This document shows positions 10,721 to 20,934 of a stretch of DNA of 64,000 bases, piece after piece. A model generated the notes under the pieces. It was not told the DNA's origin. It searched no databases and saw only the letters and a list, made by a program, of their open reading frames with translations. Each line of letters begins with the position of its first letter. Position 1 is the stretch's first letter. The stretch covers positions 286,501 to 350,500 of the forward strand of contig JAGKQI010000092.1 of assembly GCA_018806915.1 (NCBI GenBank), given 5' to 3'. The DNA comes from Phytophthora colocasiae (lineage: Eukaryota > Oomycota > Peronosporomycetes > Peronosporales > Peronosporaceae). A program made the translations under genes and the position numbers.

Positions 10721-13700
10721 TTACATCTCGAATATCTGTCGGTAGACAATATTCTGTGTGTACACTCCATCGGCGTCCACCTGGTCAGGATACTCGATCA
10801 TCACCTTGAGTCTCGACCGCGCTGTCACTCTCGATAACGCCACGTACAGCTGTCCGTGTGAGAAGCAAGGAGTCGCCAAGTATAGTCCGAGATTTTGTAC
10901 CGTTTGTCCTTGGGCCTTGTTGATTGTCATCGCAAACGCTGGTTGCACTGGGAACTGCTTACGACGTAGACGGAAGGAACTCACGCGTGTCCCCGTCACT
11001 GAGGAACACAATCCGCGGAATGAACACATGCTGGCCGTGGCGTTCCCCTGTCATGATGGTCGCATGGATCACGTGGAGGTTTCAGCTCCACAACACGGAG
11101 GCGCGTTCCGTTGCACAGTCCAAGATTTGGATTCAGGTTGCGCATCATCATGATCGGCGCACCCTTCTTCAAAGTTAGTTTGTGCGGCGGGATTCCGTTC
11201 ATATTCACTGAATGCAGGAGTTCAGGCTCAAAGTAATCAGCGTCACCGTCATTATCCACTGAATCGTTGGACAAATACTCCTGGGCGTCACCTTCCAGCT
11301 TCTGAGAAACAGCTTCGTTGATACGCTGCACGATCATGTTCGTAGTCGTCAATATCGTTCGATTGGCAAAGTACTCATCCGTGGCGATCTCAGGGTTATT
11401 AATGTCTGCATACATCTCGTCAATGATGCGTCGCATGCCTCTGGGAGTGGTGCCAGGCCGAACCTCTTCATCTTCTTCTTCCGGCTCCTCCTCCGGTTCG
11501 ATCTCAATCAACATGTCGTTCGGGATCTTGATGAAGTCTGGTCCAAGTCCAGCATTCACTTGGTGCCTTCCTTCGCCCACTTGAAGGAGAAACTCAGAGA
11601 ATGCTGCCAGTTCTTCCGCTGTCGTTTCATTCGCAGCCGACCTCACACGCATGTTCTCCGTAAGATGAACTTGTTCGAATTTGCTCCACAACTCCGAAGA
11701 CTTTAGACACGCGTCGATGGTATCGGCAGGCGTTCCCTGCAGTACCACTGGTAGAATTTGTCTGAAATCTCCTGAAAGGACGACCACTTTCCCGCCAAAT
11801 GGTTCATCGATGTCCAAGATATCCCGTAGCGAACGGTCCACAGCCTCAAAAGCGTGACGATGGGCCATCGGAGCTTCGTCCCAGATAATTAAACTGGCCA
11901 TCTTGATAAGTTCCTTCAGGGCGGAGTTCTTATTGATCGCACACGTAGACTCCGCATTCATCTTTCGCGGGATTCGAAAGGTAGAATGTGCAGTGCGACC
12001 ACCCATTAGTAGAAGTGCGGCAATTCCACTCGAAGCTACCGCAATGGCAATTTTCCCAGACAAACGAACTTTTGCCAGGATGTGCTTGAGCAAGGTTGAT
12101 TTTCCAGTACCACCAGGTCCATCCAGAAAAATAACTTGTTGCCTTCTGAAGATCCATCGACAGCCGCCATGACTTTCGCGTAGATAGCTTGTTGACCTTC
12201 ATTAAGTCCATCCTCATGCTCCACAATTTCTTGAAGCGTGTGATAGTCATACGCCATGGTCTCGCGGTCAATCAAACTGTTGTTGGTCTGGAGTGCGTCT
12301 CGAAGAAGCAGCTCAGGGAAATCGGCAAGTTGTGGAAGGTCAAACTCATGTACCGCTTTCCCACTCACTTGAAGCAACTCGTTCAGACTCTTGAGCGTGT
12401 TAAACATCACCACGTCGTCCCTCGCTTGGCCTTCCATGGCGCGGAATCGACGGTGGAAATCCTCAGAACAATGCTCCGTAGTAATTATCCCATAGCTGAC
12501 GCACCTGCCCAACCTGAGAGTATACTAACAGCGTAGCAAATAGCTGACGCAGTTGATACGCCATCTGGAACGTCGCGGCTTCCTCCATACAGGCTGCCCA
12601 CTCCTCATCATTCTCGAGATATCCTAGACGTAACGCGGCATCCTTATACGATCCACATACGACGTTTTCCACAGTCCGGATATCCTGGAAAGAAGTAGGT
12701 CCTTTGCGATGGCATAGCAAGACGCGTAAGTAGAACCTCTCCTCATCTCGCGGAGACACGTGAATCATTCGTCCTAGTGCAGCTTGATACTTTTTGCGGC
12801 GGACCCATATCTTGTGTTTGTCCCATCTAAAGTACTTCGGCACATCCTGATACACAATTGTCTTAGCTACCTGGTCTTCGGGCGCTCTACTCGCACATAT
12901 GTCGAAGAAGGCAGTAAGCTTCGTGCGCTCACTACGATCCATAACGCGTTCCGGATCTTCGGTCTCGCGGAATACCACCATCTGCTCACCTTCGAGGTGT
13001 ACCGTGAGCTGGAAAACCGCATGGGACTTCCCTTGCACTACGTGTCCGAGGAGACGCATACACGCCTCAATGGGAGAGATGTACCTCGCGCTTAAGTATC
13101 GGATGATCTCGTTGGGTTCCCGTCTGTCGATATTACCTTCGTCTTGCACCGTCTCCACTGTAATCACAGCTCTGTCGGATCCCTTGTACACGTACTTGTA
13201 GAGATACTTCACCACTGACAGTGCTGTGCAGATTTCAATGTTGATGTGGCAGTTGTACTTGTATGAAAAGTATGGGTTGTATGGCACCACCCACTGATTC
13301 CAGCGTAGCATTGTCGTACCGTCTTCCATTGAATGTAAAATCCTTCCGATCGTCGTCGGCGTCTGTACTGCAGAAACCGTCTTCGCTCACCCGCGTTGTC
13401 TCCACGAACGGTTTCGGGTAGCCCTTTGTACACTTGCCATCCTTCATACAGACACACGATGGATTCGCCGTGCCACAGGGCCCGTGCATCATATTCGTCA
13501 TGACCGTTTCATAAAGGCCGGGGTTGGTGTCAGGATCCGGTACTTCCGCCGATACAATCTTGTCAATAATTTGCCTTGTGCGTGGCTTGTCCTCGTCCGC
13601 CAAGATGACAATGATGTGCGCATGAGGAAGTCCACGCTTTTGAAACTCCACCACGTAAATCCGAGCGGAAACCCGCCCAAGCACACCCTCGTCTAAGTCT

Positions 13701-16353
13701 TTTAAATGAGCAGCCAGCTTTTGCTGCCATACTCTCGCGACGATGTCTGGGCGGTCTTGGGCGCTATGGTTAGGATCGCGAATCTGCTCTTGGATCTCTT
13801 CCCACTTTGGATTGCAAGTCATCGTGTCGAAGATATCTGGCTTGCCGTACTCCCTAACGATTGCCATCGAGTCTTGGTACGATTGGTACATCTGACGCGG
13901 GCTCCCTGAGTGAGAAGACGGTAAGATGATCTTCTTCCCAACCTGATTGAGGAAGTGCCTGTTTCGGGCTCGGTCGGGGTGAGCCAGCTCTCCAGTGTCA
14001 CGATCATATTCCGCCAGGAGTCCTTCGCCATCGCCCAGGATAGTCCTAGCCTCTTCCATAGCTTCGCTCAGGTACGCATCTCGCAGTCCATTGTACTGGT
14101 AAGCACGGATCTCCTTCTGGTGAGTTGCTATCCAGCGAAGTTCTTCTTGCTCGCATTTGGCTCTCTGGTCCACACAATACTGTTGGAAAAGGCGCCCCCC
14201 TTTATGTAGAGCTGATCGGTCGTCGTCCTTTTGGAAGAGTCGATACGCGACGTGCTCACGTAGAGCCATAGCGCGTTTGTTCCTGCGCACCACATCACCT
14301 TCGTACGTATCCGTATACGTCCACCCCAGTTCTCCATACGGAAGAAGTAGCGGGTACTGAAGGGGGTCGTAGTTGGCGTTTGTTTCCCAGAGACGCATGA
14401 GATTTCTGTCTTTTGTATATACCAAGAGATCGCGAGGCTGTGCGAGGTTGCCGTCTTCAATCATAGTGACGGCCACTTCAGAAACCGTCGGCAGATTTTC
14501 CGTTCGAGGTCTCGAAGGATTGTTTTTCAGACGGAACACCAAGTCGATTGGCTGCTGCATATCGCTTTGACGCACCCTTTCGCCAAACGTGAGAAACTGC
14601 TGAGCGAACGGGTTGTACCTTTGCATCACCCGCTCGATGTCTAACAAAGCCACAGGGTCCAGGTCTGCGAAAATCCCCATACGTCTCTCAGCTCGGCGCT
14701 CCATGTCCGGATCGACGATATAGATCTCTCTGCGCAAACTTGGGCTGAGTCCTTTGGCCAGTTCGACGATCAATGTATGGCAACAACGAACCCATGTAGT
14801 GGCCCATAGCACCTTGAATTCGGTAGGAGTATACGCCACGTTCACCCGCGACGCTGTTGTCCTGGTTGACGTTCTGAAACCTACCCGTGGTCGGGTTTGA
14901 AGCACCGATAGACGTAAAGGCAAACGCCTGGTTGTACGCCCGTATCTGCTTTCGAAAATTGGGGTCTCCGTAAAGCTGGAGAAGTTCGTCTGGAGCCGGG
15001 GCCAGAGGTGGTAGTCTGACTTTCCCTCGATACAGCAGGCAGACTCGCTTTCACCAGGCCACTTCCACGCGTTACAGTGACCGCACACCGTAGTGGGAGG
15101 AAGCCGGTGGCGTTTGGTGTCTTCATCAACATCTGGACCTGTGACCATCGACGGGCGGAAATCTTCATGGTTTGCAAGTGCTTTTCGATGGCGAGTGATA
15201 CGTCGACGTTCTCGAACACGCTCGCGCTCCTCTTCGCGCTCTTCCTCCGTTTGTAACGCCCTTCTAATGGCGTGACGCTCTCGGTCCCGTTCTCGCTCTG
15301 CCGCACGCTGCTCCTCGTCCTGTTGCTGTCTAGCATACGATTGCCGCTCTCTGTTGCTCTCCCGCTCAACATCACGCACCTCTGGGTCTGGTGCTCCCTT
15401 GAACTTGCGCGACGTTGCCTGTCAAGTTCCCGCTCTGCCGCACGCTGCTCCTCGTCCTGTTGCGGTGTGGCATAGGATTGCCGCGGTCTGTTGCTCTCCC
15501 GCTCAACATCACGCTCCTCTGGGGTCTGGTGCTCCCTTGAACTTGCGCGACGTTGCCTGTCAAGTTCCCGCTCTGCCGCACGCTGCTCCTCGTCCTGTTG
15601 CTGTCTAGCATACGATTGCCGCTCTCTGTTGCTCTCCCGCTCAACATCACGCTCCTCTGGGGTCTGGTGCTCCCTTGAACTTGCGCGACGTTGCCTGTCA
15701 AGTTCACGCTCTGCCGCACGCTGCTCCTCATCCATCTGACGGGCACGTCGGGATGCCTGAACCACAGCATTTGCTTCGCGCTCCTCCTTGCGTTCATTCT
15801 CGTCTTGCTGGGAACGACGAATGGCCCTTGTTTCTGTGTTTCGTTGTCGTTCGATGTCTCGGTCTTCTAGGGAAAGTTGGGAGCGTATTTGCGCTTGGCG
15901 CTCACTGGCAATATCAAGACCAATCTGACCCTGAAGGCCTCGTCGATTTAGCTGTTCAAGTCGGTTTCTTTCGCGATCTGCTACCACTTGTTCAGCACTT
16001 CGTTGAGCTCTCCGTTGGCGCTGGCGTTCGGCATTCCGTTGCCGCGTACGTTCGCGTTGGGAAGAGCTCATGTTTGCCCGCCGCAGCCTGGCTCTCTCTG
16101 CGTCACTCATCCTAAGCGCCGCAGCACTGGATGGATTCGTAGTGGGGGCCATGGTTGTTCCTGTCGGAGGAACCACCGGTGCATCTACAGGGGCTACAAT
16201 GGGGTCGCCTGAAACCGAAACGTTGTTTACCTGCTGACTGAGTAGTTCCAATTCTCGCGAAGCCCTCGAAAAACGGTTGCGTGCCTGCTTCCTTCTGTTG
16301 ATCCGTCGTCGCTTTGCAGTAGGCGATTCATCCTCTGCTGGAGTTGCGTTCAC
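10721..16353 (-). pseudogene. Helitron Rep/Pif1-like helicase transposase, copy III, frameshifted
   Basis: Third copy of the same transposase: start MNATPAEDES at 16353, stop near 10721. The first 490 codons (16353-14881) read further in a single frame than in either other copy. After that the frame changes repeatedly: near 15026 (three C's where copy I has four), an extra CT pair near 14724, near 13300-13370, near 12470, near 12110-12125 (one A fewer than copy II), and near 11015-11080. All signature motifs are still present in pieces: HUH (about 13616-13624), double tyrosine, Walker A, and the C-terminal helicase motif. As written it cannot make one protein. Confidence 0.85.
15299..15717 (-). 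repeat. 138-bp tandem repeats inside Helitron gene, copy III
   Basis: Unit starts at 15299, 15436, 15574 and 15712 (spacings 137, 138, 138). One unit (about 15436-15500) has several substitutions that the other units and copies do not share, so the units diverge separately. Confidence 0.85.
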
Positions 16354-17633
16354 GCGCTCCGCTTCGTCTAAACGATGCTGCAGCTGTCCTCGACGGTCGT
16401 CTCTACACAGTAGACTGTTAGAAGACTTCCAACAGCACGAAACATTAATTTTACGTACCTATCCCGCTTCGTGCCGACCCTGACCGGAGCCATAGCCTTC
16501 CCTCGCAAAAAGCACAAAGGAAGCAGCGTTAGACAACGGTCTAACACTGAATAATTGTATTTTAACTGTAAACTAATTCTTGATAGGTGAATGGGAACAT
16601 GCAGCGCATGCCGTTCTGCCCCTGACACGGTAAGCAGCATGAAATGTCTCCATAACATGTGCCGGTCTCACACACGACCACTGGCCCAAGGCTGAGGTGG
16701 GCGGCCCGGCCAAGCCGGCTTTATCGCCACATGGATCCACCCCAGGACCCCGGATTGGTATGAGGCTTCCCATGCCGCTGGCGGGCGAACATGGGCGTCT
16801 CAGGGTCGGGGCTCCGAAGAGCAATAGAGAGGCAGAACTGAGACAGGAACGGCGAAGGGTGGCCAGCTGCAACCTTTTTATCCCAAAAATGGGAAGGTCA
16901 TGGATTTGGGCGCAAAGCTACAGTACCCAAATTTCAATTTTCACCAAAGTACCCGCAGGGATGGCTTACTTGCTTAAATGGGCAATATTGTAGATTCAGG
17001 TGGACTGCCCGGCGTCTGTGCGCTCGAGAGGGTCTCGGTCAGAATGGCCGTGGCGTGGCACCCACTGCAACCCTCCCTCAAGCCCCGCAGAGGACCTGTC
17101 AGAGTCCTCCGCAGGCTCCAGCCCACCCTTAATTTTGTACACACCAGCTCCCAGTTGCCCCAATGTGGTACCAGTTCTCCCACAAGGCGGAACACCCGAC
17201 ACCGTAAAGATTTGATAGCTGTATTATGTTTATATGGGTACTTACCGAGTATTCCTAGGCTGGCTGCGCCGCTCGATCACTCCTGTCCTCGCTAGCCGCC
17301 GCGCGAATTTCGCGTAATGTCCTCTGTCGCTGCTGACGCCGTTTGCGTTTTGGAATGAAAGAATTCTAGAATTTAAATCGACCAATCAGAAGCCATTGAG
17401 AGGGTTATCATTAGTGGGCTATATTTGTAATTTTGGCATTCCTGAGAGCAGTCTAGAACATAGGGATAGGCTACACCATGGGACAATACAGTATAGAATA
17501 CGTACATGTACAAAATGGAGAGACAGGTAGCTACGCAGGTTTATGCGCTACGACGTTGAACACACACACAACGGACACACAGACACACAGACACACAGAC
17601 ACACAGACGCGGCACTAGCCTAGAGGGCAGAGA
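16354..17633 (-). other. Helitron 5' leader, copy III
   Basis: 1.28-kb leader like those of copies I and II. Around 17305 it differs by a short replacement (GCGCGAATTTCGCG instead of GCGCCGTTCGCG), a small local palindrome. No conserved reading frame was found. Confidence 0.6.
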
Positions 17634-18281
17634 CTAGCCGAGTGCCGCCCGCTTTTGCGGGCGGTTTGTATGTGTTTGGTTGAAGCCCGTGGTGCTCACT
17701 GTTCCAGTTCGCCCCACTACTCACCATCGGCGCCACACCTTCGGCGCGCGCCAGTTGGCCGAGGTGCTACCTTCGCTTCGCTCGGTAGGATGTATTTTAG
17801 CCGAGTGCCGCCCGCTTTTGCGGGCGGTTTGTATGTGTTTGGTTGAAACCCGTGGGGCTCACTGTTCCAGTTCGCCCCACTACTCTCCATCGGCGCCACA
17901 CCTTCGGCGCGCGCCAGTTGGCCGAGGTGCTACCTTCGCTTCGCTCGGTAGGATGTATTTTAGCCAATCACCGGTCTGTAAAGCGGGGCAGCTCAGCATT
18001 TTAATCGTACTTTGCTTGATTTTGTCCAATGAAAATTTTGTGGCCGGGTGTGCGGACCAATCAGAGGCCATTGAGAGGGTTATCATTAGTGGGCTATATT
18101 TGTAATTTTGGCATTCCTGAGAGCAGTCTAGAACATAGGGATAGGCTACACCATGGGAAAATACAGTATAGAATACGTACATGTACAAAATGGAGAGACA
18201 GGTAGCTACGCAGGTTTATGCGCTACGACGTTGAACAGACACACAGACACACAGACACGGCACTAGCCTAGAGGGTAGAGA
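17634..18281 (-). mobile_element. Non-autonomous Helitron derivative (648 bp)
   Basis: A short element with both Helitron ends and no transposase. Its 5' end TCTCTACCC is at 18281, preceded by A at 18282, as expected for insertion between A and T. Its 3' end is the GC hairpin plus CTAG at 17634. The outer 230 bp (about 18055-18281) match the leader of the long copies. The middle (about 17961-18050) does not match them. The last 326 bp are a 163-bp block repeated twice, each copy ending in a hairpin and a CTRR-type terminus. It sits at the head of the array and abuts copy III. Inference: it is mobilised by the protein of the long elements. Confidence 0.85.
17635..17960 (-). repeat. 163-bp direct duplication with two Helitron 3' ends
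   Basis: Blocks 17635-17797 and 17798-17960 are nearly identical; one visible difference is GAAGCCCGTGGTG against GAAACCCGTGGGG. Each block contains the terminal hairpin. On the minus strand the inner hairpin is followed by CTAA and the outer by CTAG. Both fit the Helitron CTRR rule, so the element has an internal alternative 3' end that must be read through to include the outer one. Confidence 0.8.
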
Positions 18282-18360
18282 TGTACCGTACACCTTTGAG
18301 TCCACCGAGATTGAGCTTACCATGCCTATTAACGCGAATTCACTGCAACTTCATTCCAAC

Positions 18361-19545
18361 TCAAAGTTTAACGGTATGGGTCTCGTTCACCAGCATCTGC
18401 TCGAACATTTGCATCATGTCGTCCACGTCTTCCTCGTCCGCCTTCTCAAGTACTTTAATGAACGCATTCCCACGGGCATCACCATCCGACATCAAGCTGA
18501 AGCCAACAGGAATCAAACGCGTATAGGTCTCTAACACTAAGGAGCTTCCTTCACCCGCACTGGTGGCTGGGCGAAGCACATACCACGCAGTTTCGTCCGT
18601 ATGGAGGCCTCTGAAGTCACCCTGTCCTTCTATTAATGCTCGCCACACGAACACAACCCGATCGGCCTCGACGTATTTCCTTACGACCGAGTGGAGCATC
18701 AACGTGGCGCTGGACCCCAACTCCTGCGTGAAGTCCATGCAGCGTCTAAGCTCCGTCGTGTTCTTCGAATCATCGTTTCTGCTATACGTCCCATTGGCGT
18801 CTTCCAGGAGCACCCGAGTCAACGCGCGGCTGGTTTCTTCGAAGCCGAACGGGACGGTTGTGGCGTTTCCGCTCTCCAGGAACGTCATGTCTGGGCTCCA
18901 GTCGCGCGTCAACTCGAACTGCAACGGCCGTACAGACAGTTTAAAGTCCGCGCGCGCAACGACGTCGTTCGTCATGGCGTACAACGTGTCCAGTTCCTGC
19001 ACGAAGGCCTTGAAGAGCGGCCCACTCGGCGGAGACGCCTGCAGCGACGGCGGTGGACCGCAGACCAAGCGCTGCTGCAACAGTTCATCCATACAGCGGA
19101 TCACTCGAGTCTGCTCTTCCACGAGCGCTTTCAGATGACGCTGCTTGGCCTCCGCTCGCAGTCGGAGTTCCTTCTGCCGCACGGTAGCGGATTTCCATGC
19201 AGCTAAGGAGAAGTCACCCGCGGCTTGAGCGGCAGAACGCGCTTGAGCCTTCTTGAGCTCCTGCAATACTGTTGTTAACTCTGTCGCTTGCTGACGCAAC
19301 GTCTCCCGTTCGCAGCGGACCTTAGCCAGGTAGCGGTTTTGGCGCTGGCTCGCCTGTGCAGTTCGTCGTCTCTTGACTGATTCATCTGCAGCACGTCGAG
19401 AGCTTCGAGTGGCGTCCGTCTCGCTGGTGGTTGATGTCGTGGACGACTTGCAGGTCTCCGAACGACCATCGTCCAACGTGTCGAACTCGGACGACCTGAA
19501 TTCGTGGAGAAACTGAGCCAGCGCAGAGAGTGAAGCCGCGTCCAT
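18361..19545 (-). CDS. bZIP-like N-terminal, START-like protein, paralogue 1
   Basis: 394 residues in a single exon, start MDAASLSALAQ. Residues about 55-105 are a basic stretch (SVKRRRTAQASQRQNR) followed by a heptad-like coiled coil, as in a bZIP. The C-terminal 250 residues form a globular domain containing RKYVEADRVVFVWRALIEG and TAWYVLRP. Two paralogues follow in tandem. The layout resembles an oomycete family often labelled 'M96 mating-specific' in databases; that name is from memory and not tested. Inference: a nuclear DNA-binding or lipid-sensing regulator. The stop lies only 80 bp from the end of the Helitron array (18281), so its 3' region may have been affected by that insertion. 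Confidence 0.75.
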   Translation of the reverse strand: MDAASLSALAQFLHEFRSSEFDTLDDGRSETCKSSTTSTTSETDATRSSRRAADESVKRRRTAQASQRQNRYLAKVRCERETLRQQATELTTVLQELKKAQARSAAQAAGDFSLAAWKSATVRQKELRLRAEAKQRHLKALVEEQTRVIRCMDELLQQRLVCGPPPSLQASPPSGPLFKAFVQELDTLYAMTNDVVARADFKLSVRPLQFELTRDWSPDMTFLESGNATTVPFGFEETSRALTRVLLEDANGTYSRNDDSKNTTELRRCMDFTQELGSSATLMLHSVVRKYVEADRVVFVWRALIEGQGDFRGLHTDETAWYVLRPATSAGEGSSLVLETYTRLIPVGFSLMSDGDARGNAFIKVLEKADEEDVDDMMQMFEQMLVNETHTVKL

Positions 19546-19643
19546 TTGACTCCTCTGGTACGTGTACTACAGCAGGTTAAATGATGAATGTCTCTACAAC
19601 CGGTAAGGTTTACGTTCGGGCAGAGACAAAGTCAACTAATGGT

Positions 19644-20789
19644 TCACGGTCCATCGTCCAGCAGCAGCTTCCCTAACATTTGCTTCATATCGTTCACGTC
19701 TGCTTCGTCCGCCTTGGCCAATATCTTTATAAACTTGTTCGCTCTCGTGTCATTGTGCTGTGGTCTACCGAATCCAACAGGTTCCAGGCGCGTGTAGCTC
19801 TCTAGAATCATATCGGGCTCGTCGTTTGGGCTTGGAGTCTTGGCTGTTAGTGGACGCACTACAAACCACGCCGTCTCCACTGTCTGTAGTCCGTCGAACT
19901 CGCCTTGACCTTCAGCGAGTGTCCGCCACACGAACACGGCGCGATTCGGCTCCACGTACCTCTTTACCGCGTTGTAGACGACCAACGTGGCACTGTTGCC
20001 CAGCTCCCGAGCGAAATTGAGGTGATACGTCCGGATGGCCGTGTTCTCCGGGTCCTCTAGCTCGTCATTGTAGCTTGGGGCCAAAATCATCAACGACACA
20101 GCGCGACACGTGCGCTCGAAGCTGTACGGGATGACGGTGGCGTCCGCACTCTCAAGTAACGTCTTGTCCTTGCTCCACCTCCGAGTGAGCTCGTACGTCA
20201 ACGGCGGTGACCGCTCGAAGTGCACACCGGCAACTACAGCGTCTGTCTGTCCATAGAGGACGTCCATCTCGTCCACGAATGTCCTGAGCAGAGCTGAAGC
20301 CTTCCTCTTGGCGTTCTTTTCCTCGAAGGCGTCGAGGCTGTTGAGCATGCGGTGTTGACTCAACGAGGCCGTCAATCTGCGGATGAGACCGGCCTGGTTC
20401 GTCACAGCGTGCTGCAGTCGCCGCCGGTTTTCTTCGGCTTCCTGTCGCCGCTCCTTCTGTCGCAACGCCGTCGTCTTCCACGCACCCAACGTCAGCATCT
20501 TCTTGTTGCGCGCTGTCCGCCCCTTGGCATGGACGTCGCGTAGCTTCTTGAGCTGCAGAGCCAACTCCACTTCCTGCTTTTGCAGCACCCGCCGTTCGAC
20601 CTTGAGCTTCTCGAGGTACCGCACTCGGCGCTTGGCCGCCTGCGCGTTCTTGATCTTCCGTCGCCGGTCAGCCGTGCAGTTTTCACTCTCGTCGGACGCT
20701 TCCTGTTGCGCATCGATTGTCGGCTCGTACTCGCGTAGAAATTCGGCCATCGCCATCGCCTCCAAGAGGTTCTGCTCCTCGTCCGTCAT
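19644..20789 (-). CDS. bZIP-like N-terminal, START-like protein, paralogue 2
   Basis: 381 residues, single exon, start MTDEEQNLLEAMAMAEF. The same architecture as its neighbours: a basic region (RRRKIKNAQAAKRRVRYLEKLK, about residues 41-62), a coiled coil to about residue 90, and a C-terminal domain with KRYVEPNRAVFVWRTLAEG and TAWFVVRPL. It lies 98 bp from paralogue 1 and 145 bp from paralogue 3, all on the same strand, so local tandem duplication is the simple explanation. No molecular function can be assigned from sequence alone. Confidence 0.75.
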   Translation of the reverse strand: MTDEEQNLLEAMAMAEFLREYEPTIDAQQEASDESENCTADRRRKIKNAQAAKRRVRYLEKLKVERRVLQKQEVELALQLKKLRDVHAKGRTARNKKMLTLGAWKTTALRQKERRQEAEENRRRLQHAVTNQAGLIRRLTASLSQHRMLNSLDAFEEKNAKRKASALLRTFVDEMDVLYGQTDAVVAGVHFERSPPLTYELTRRWSKDKTLLESADATVIPYSFERTCRAVSLMILAPSYNDELEDPENTAIRTYHLNFARELGNSATLVVYNAVKRYVEPNRAVFVWRTLAEGQGEFDGLQTVETAWFVVRPLTAKTPSPNDEPDMILESYTRLEPVGFGRPQHNDTRANKFIKILAKADEADVNDMKQMLGKLLLDDGP

Positions 20790-20934
20790 GATGAAGGAAG
20801 GTCTCAGCTATCGCGTTGTGTACAGCACATATTGGCGCGGGGGAAAGGACATCCATCAATCAACGTGATGTATCCTTGAGCAAGACTATCCGGTACAATA
20901 GCAAATGGAAGTAAATTAAGTATCGTACGCCCTA

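Larger units (their letters stand above)
10515..17633 (-). mobile_element. Helitron copy III, complete (7,119 bp)
   Basis: Full-length Helitron. Its 5' end TCTCTGCCC is at 17633, abutting the CTAG of the small derivative at 17634. Its 3' end CTAG is at 10518-10515, with the GC hairpin (arms 10526-10533 and 10538-10545, loop TTTT) 11 nt inside, abutting copy II at 10514. Structure and sequence match copy II, apart from scattered substitutions and small indels. Confidence 0.93.
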
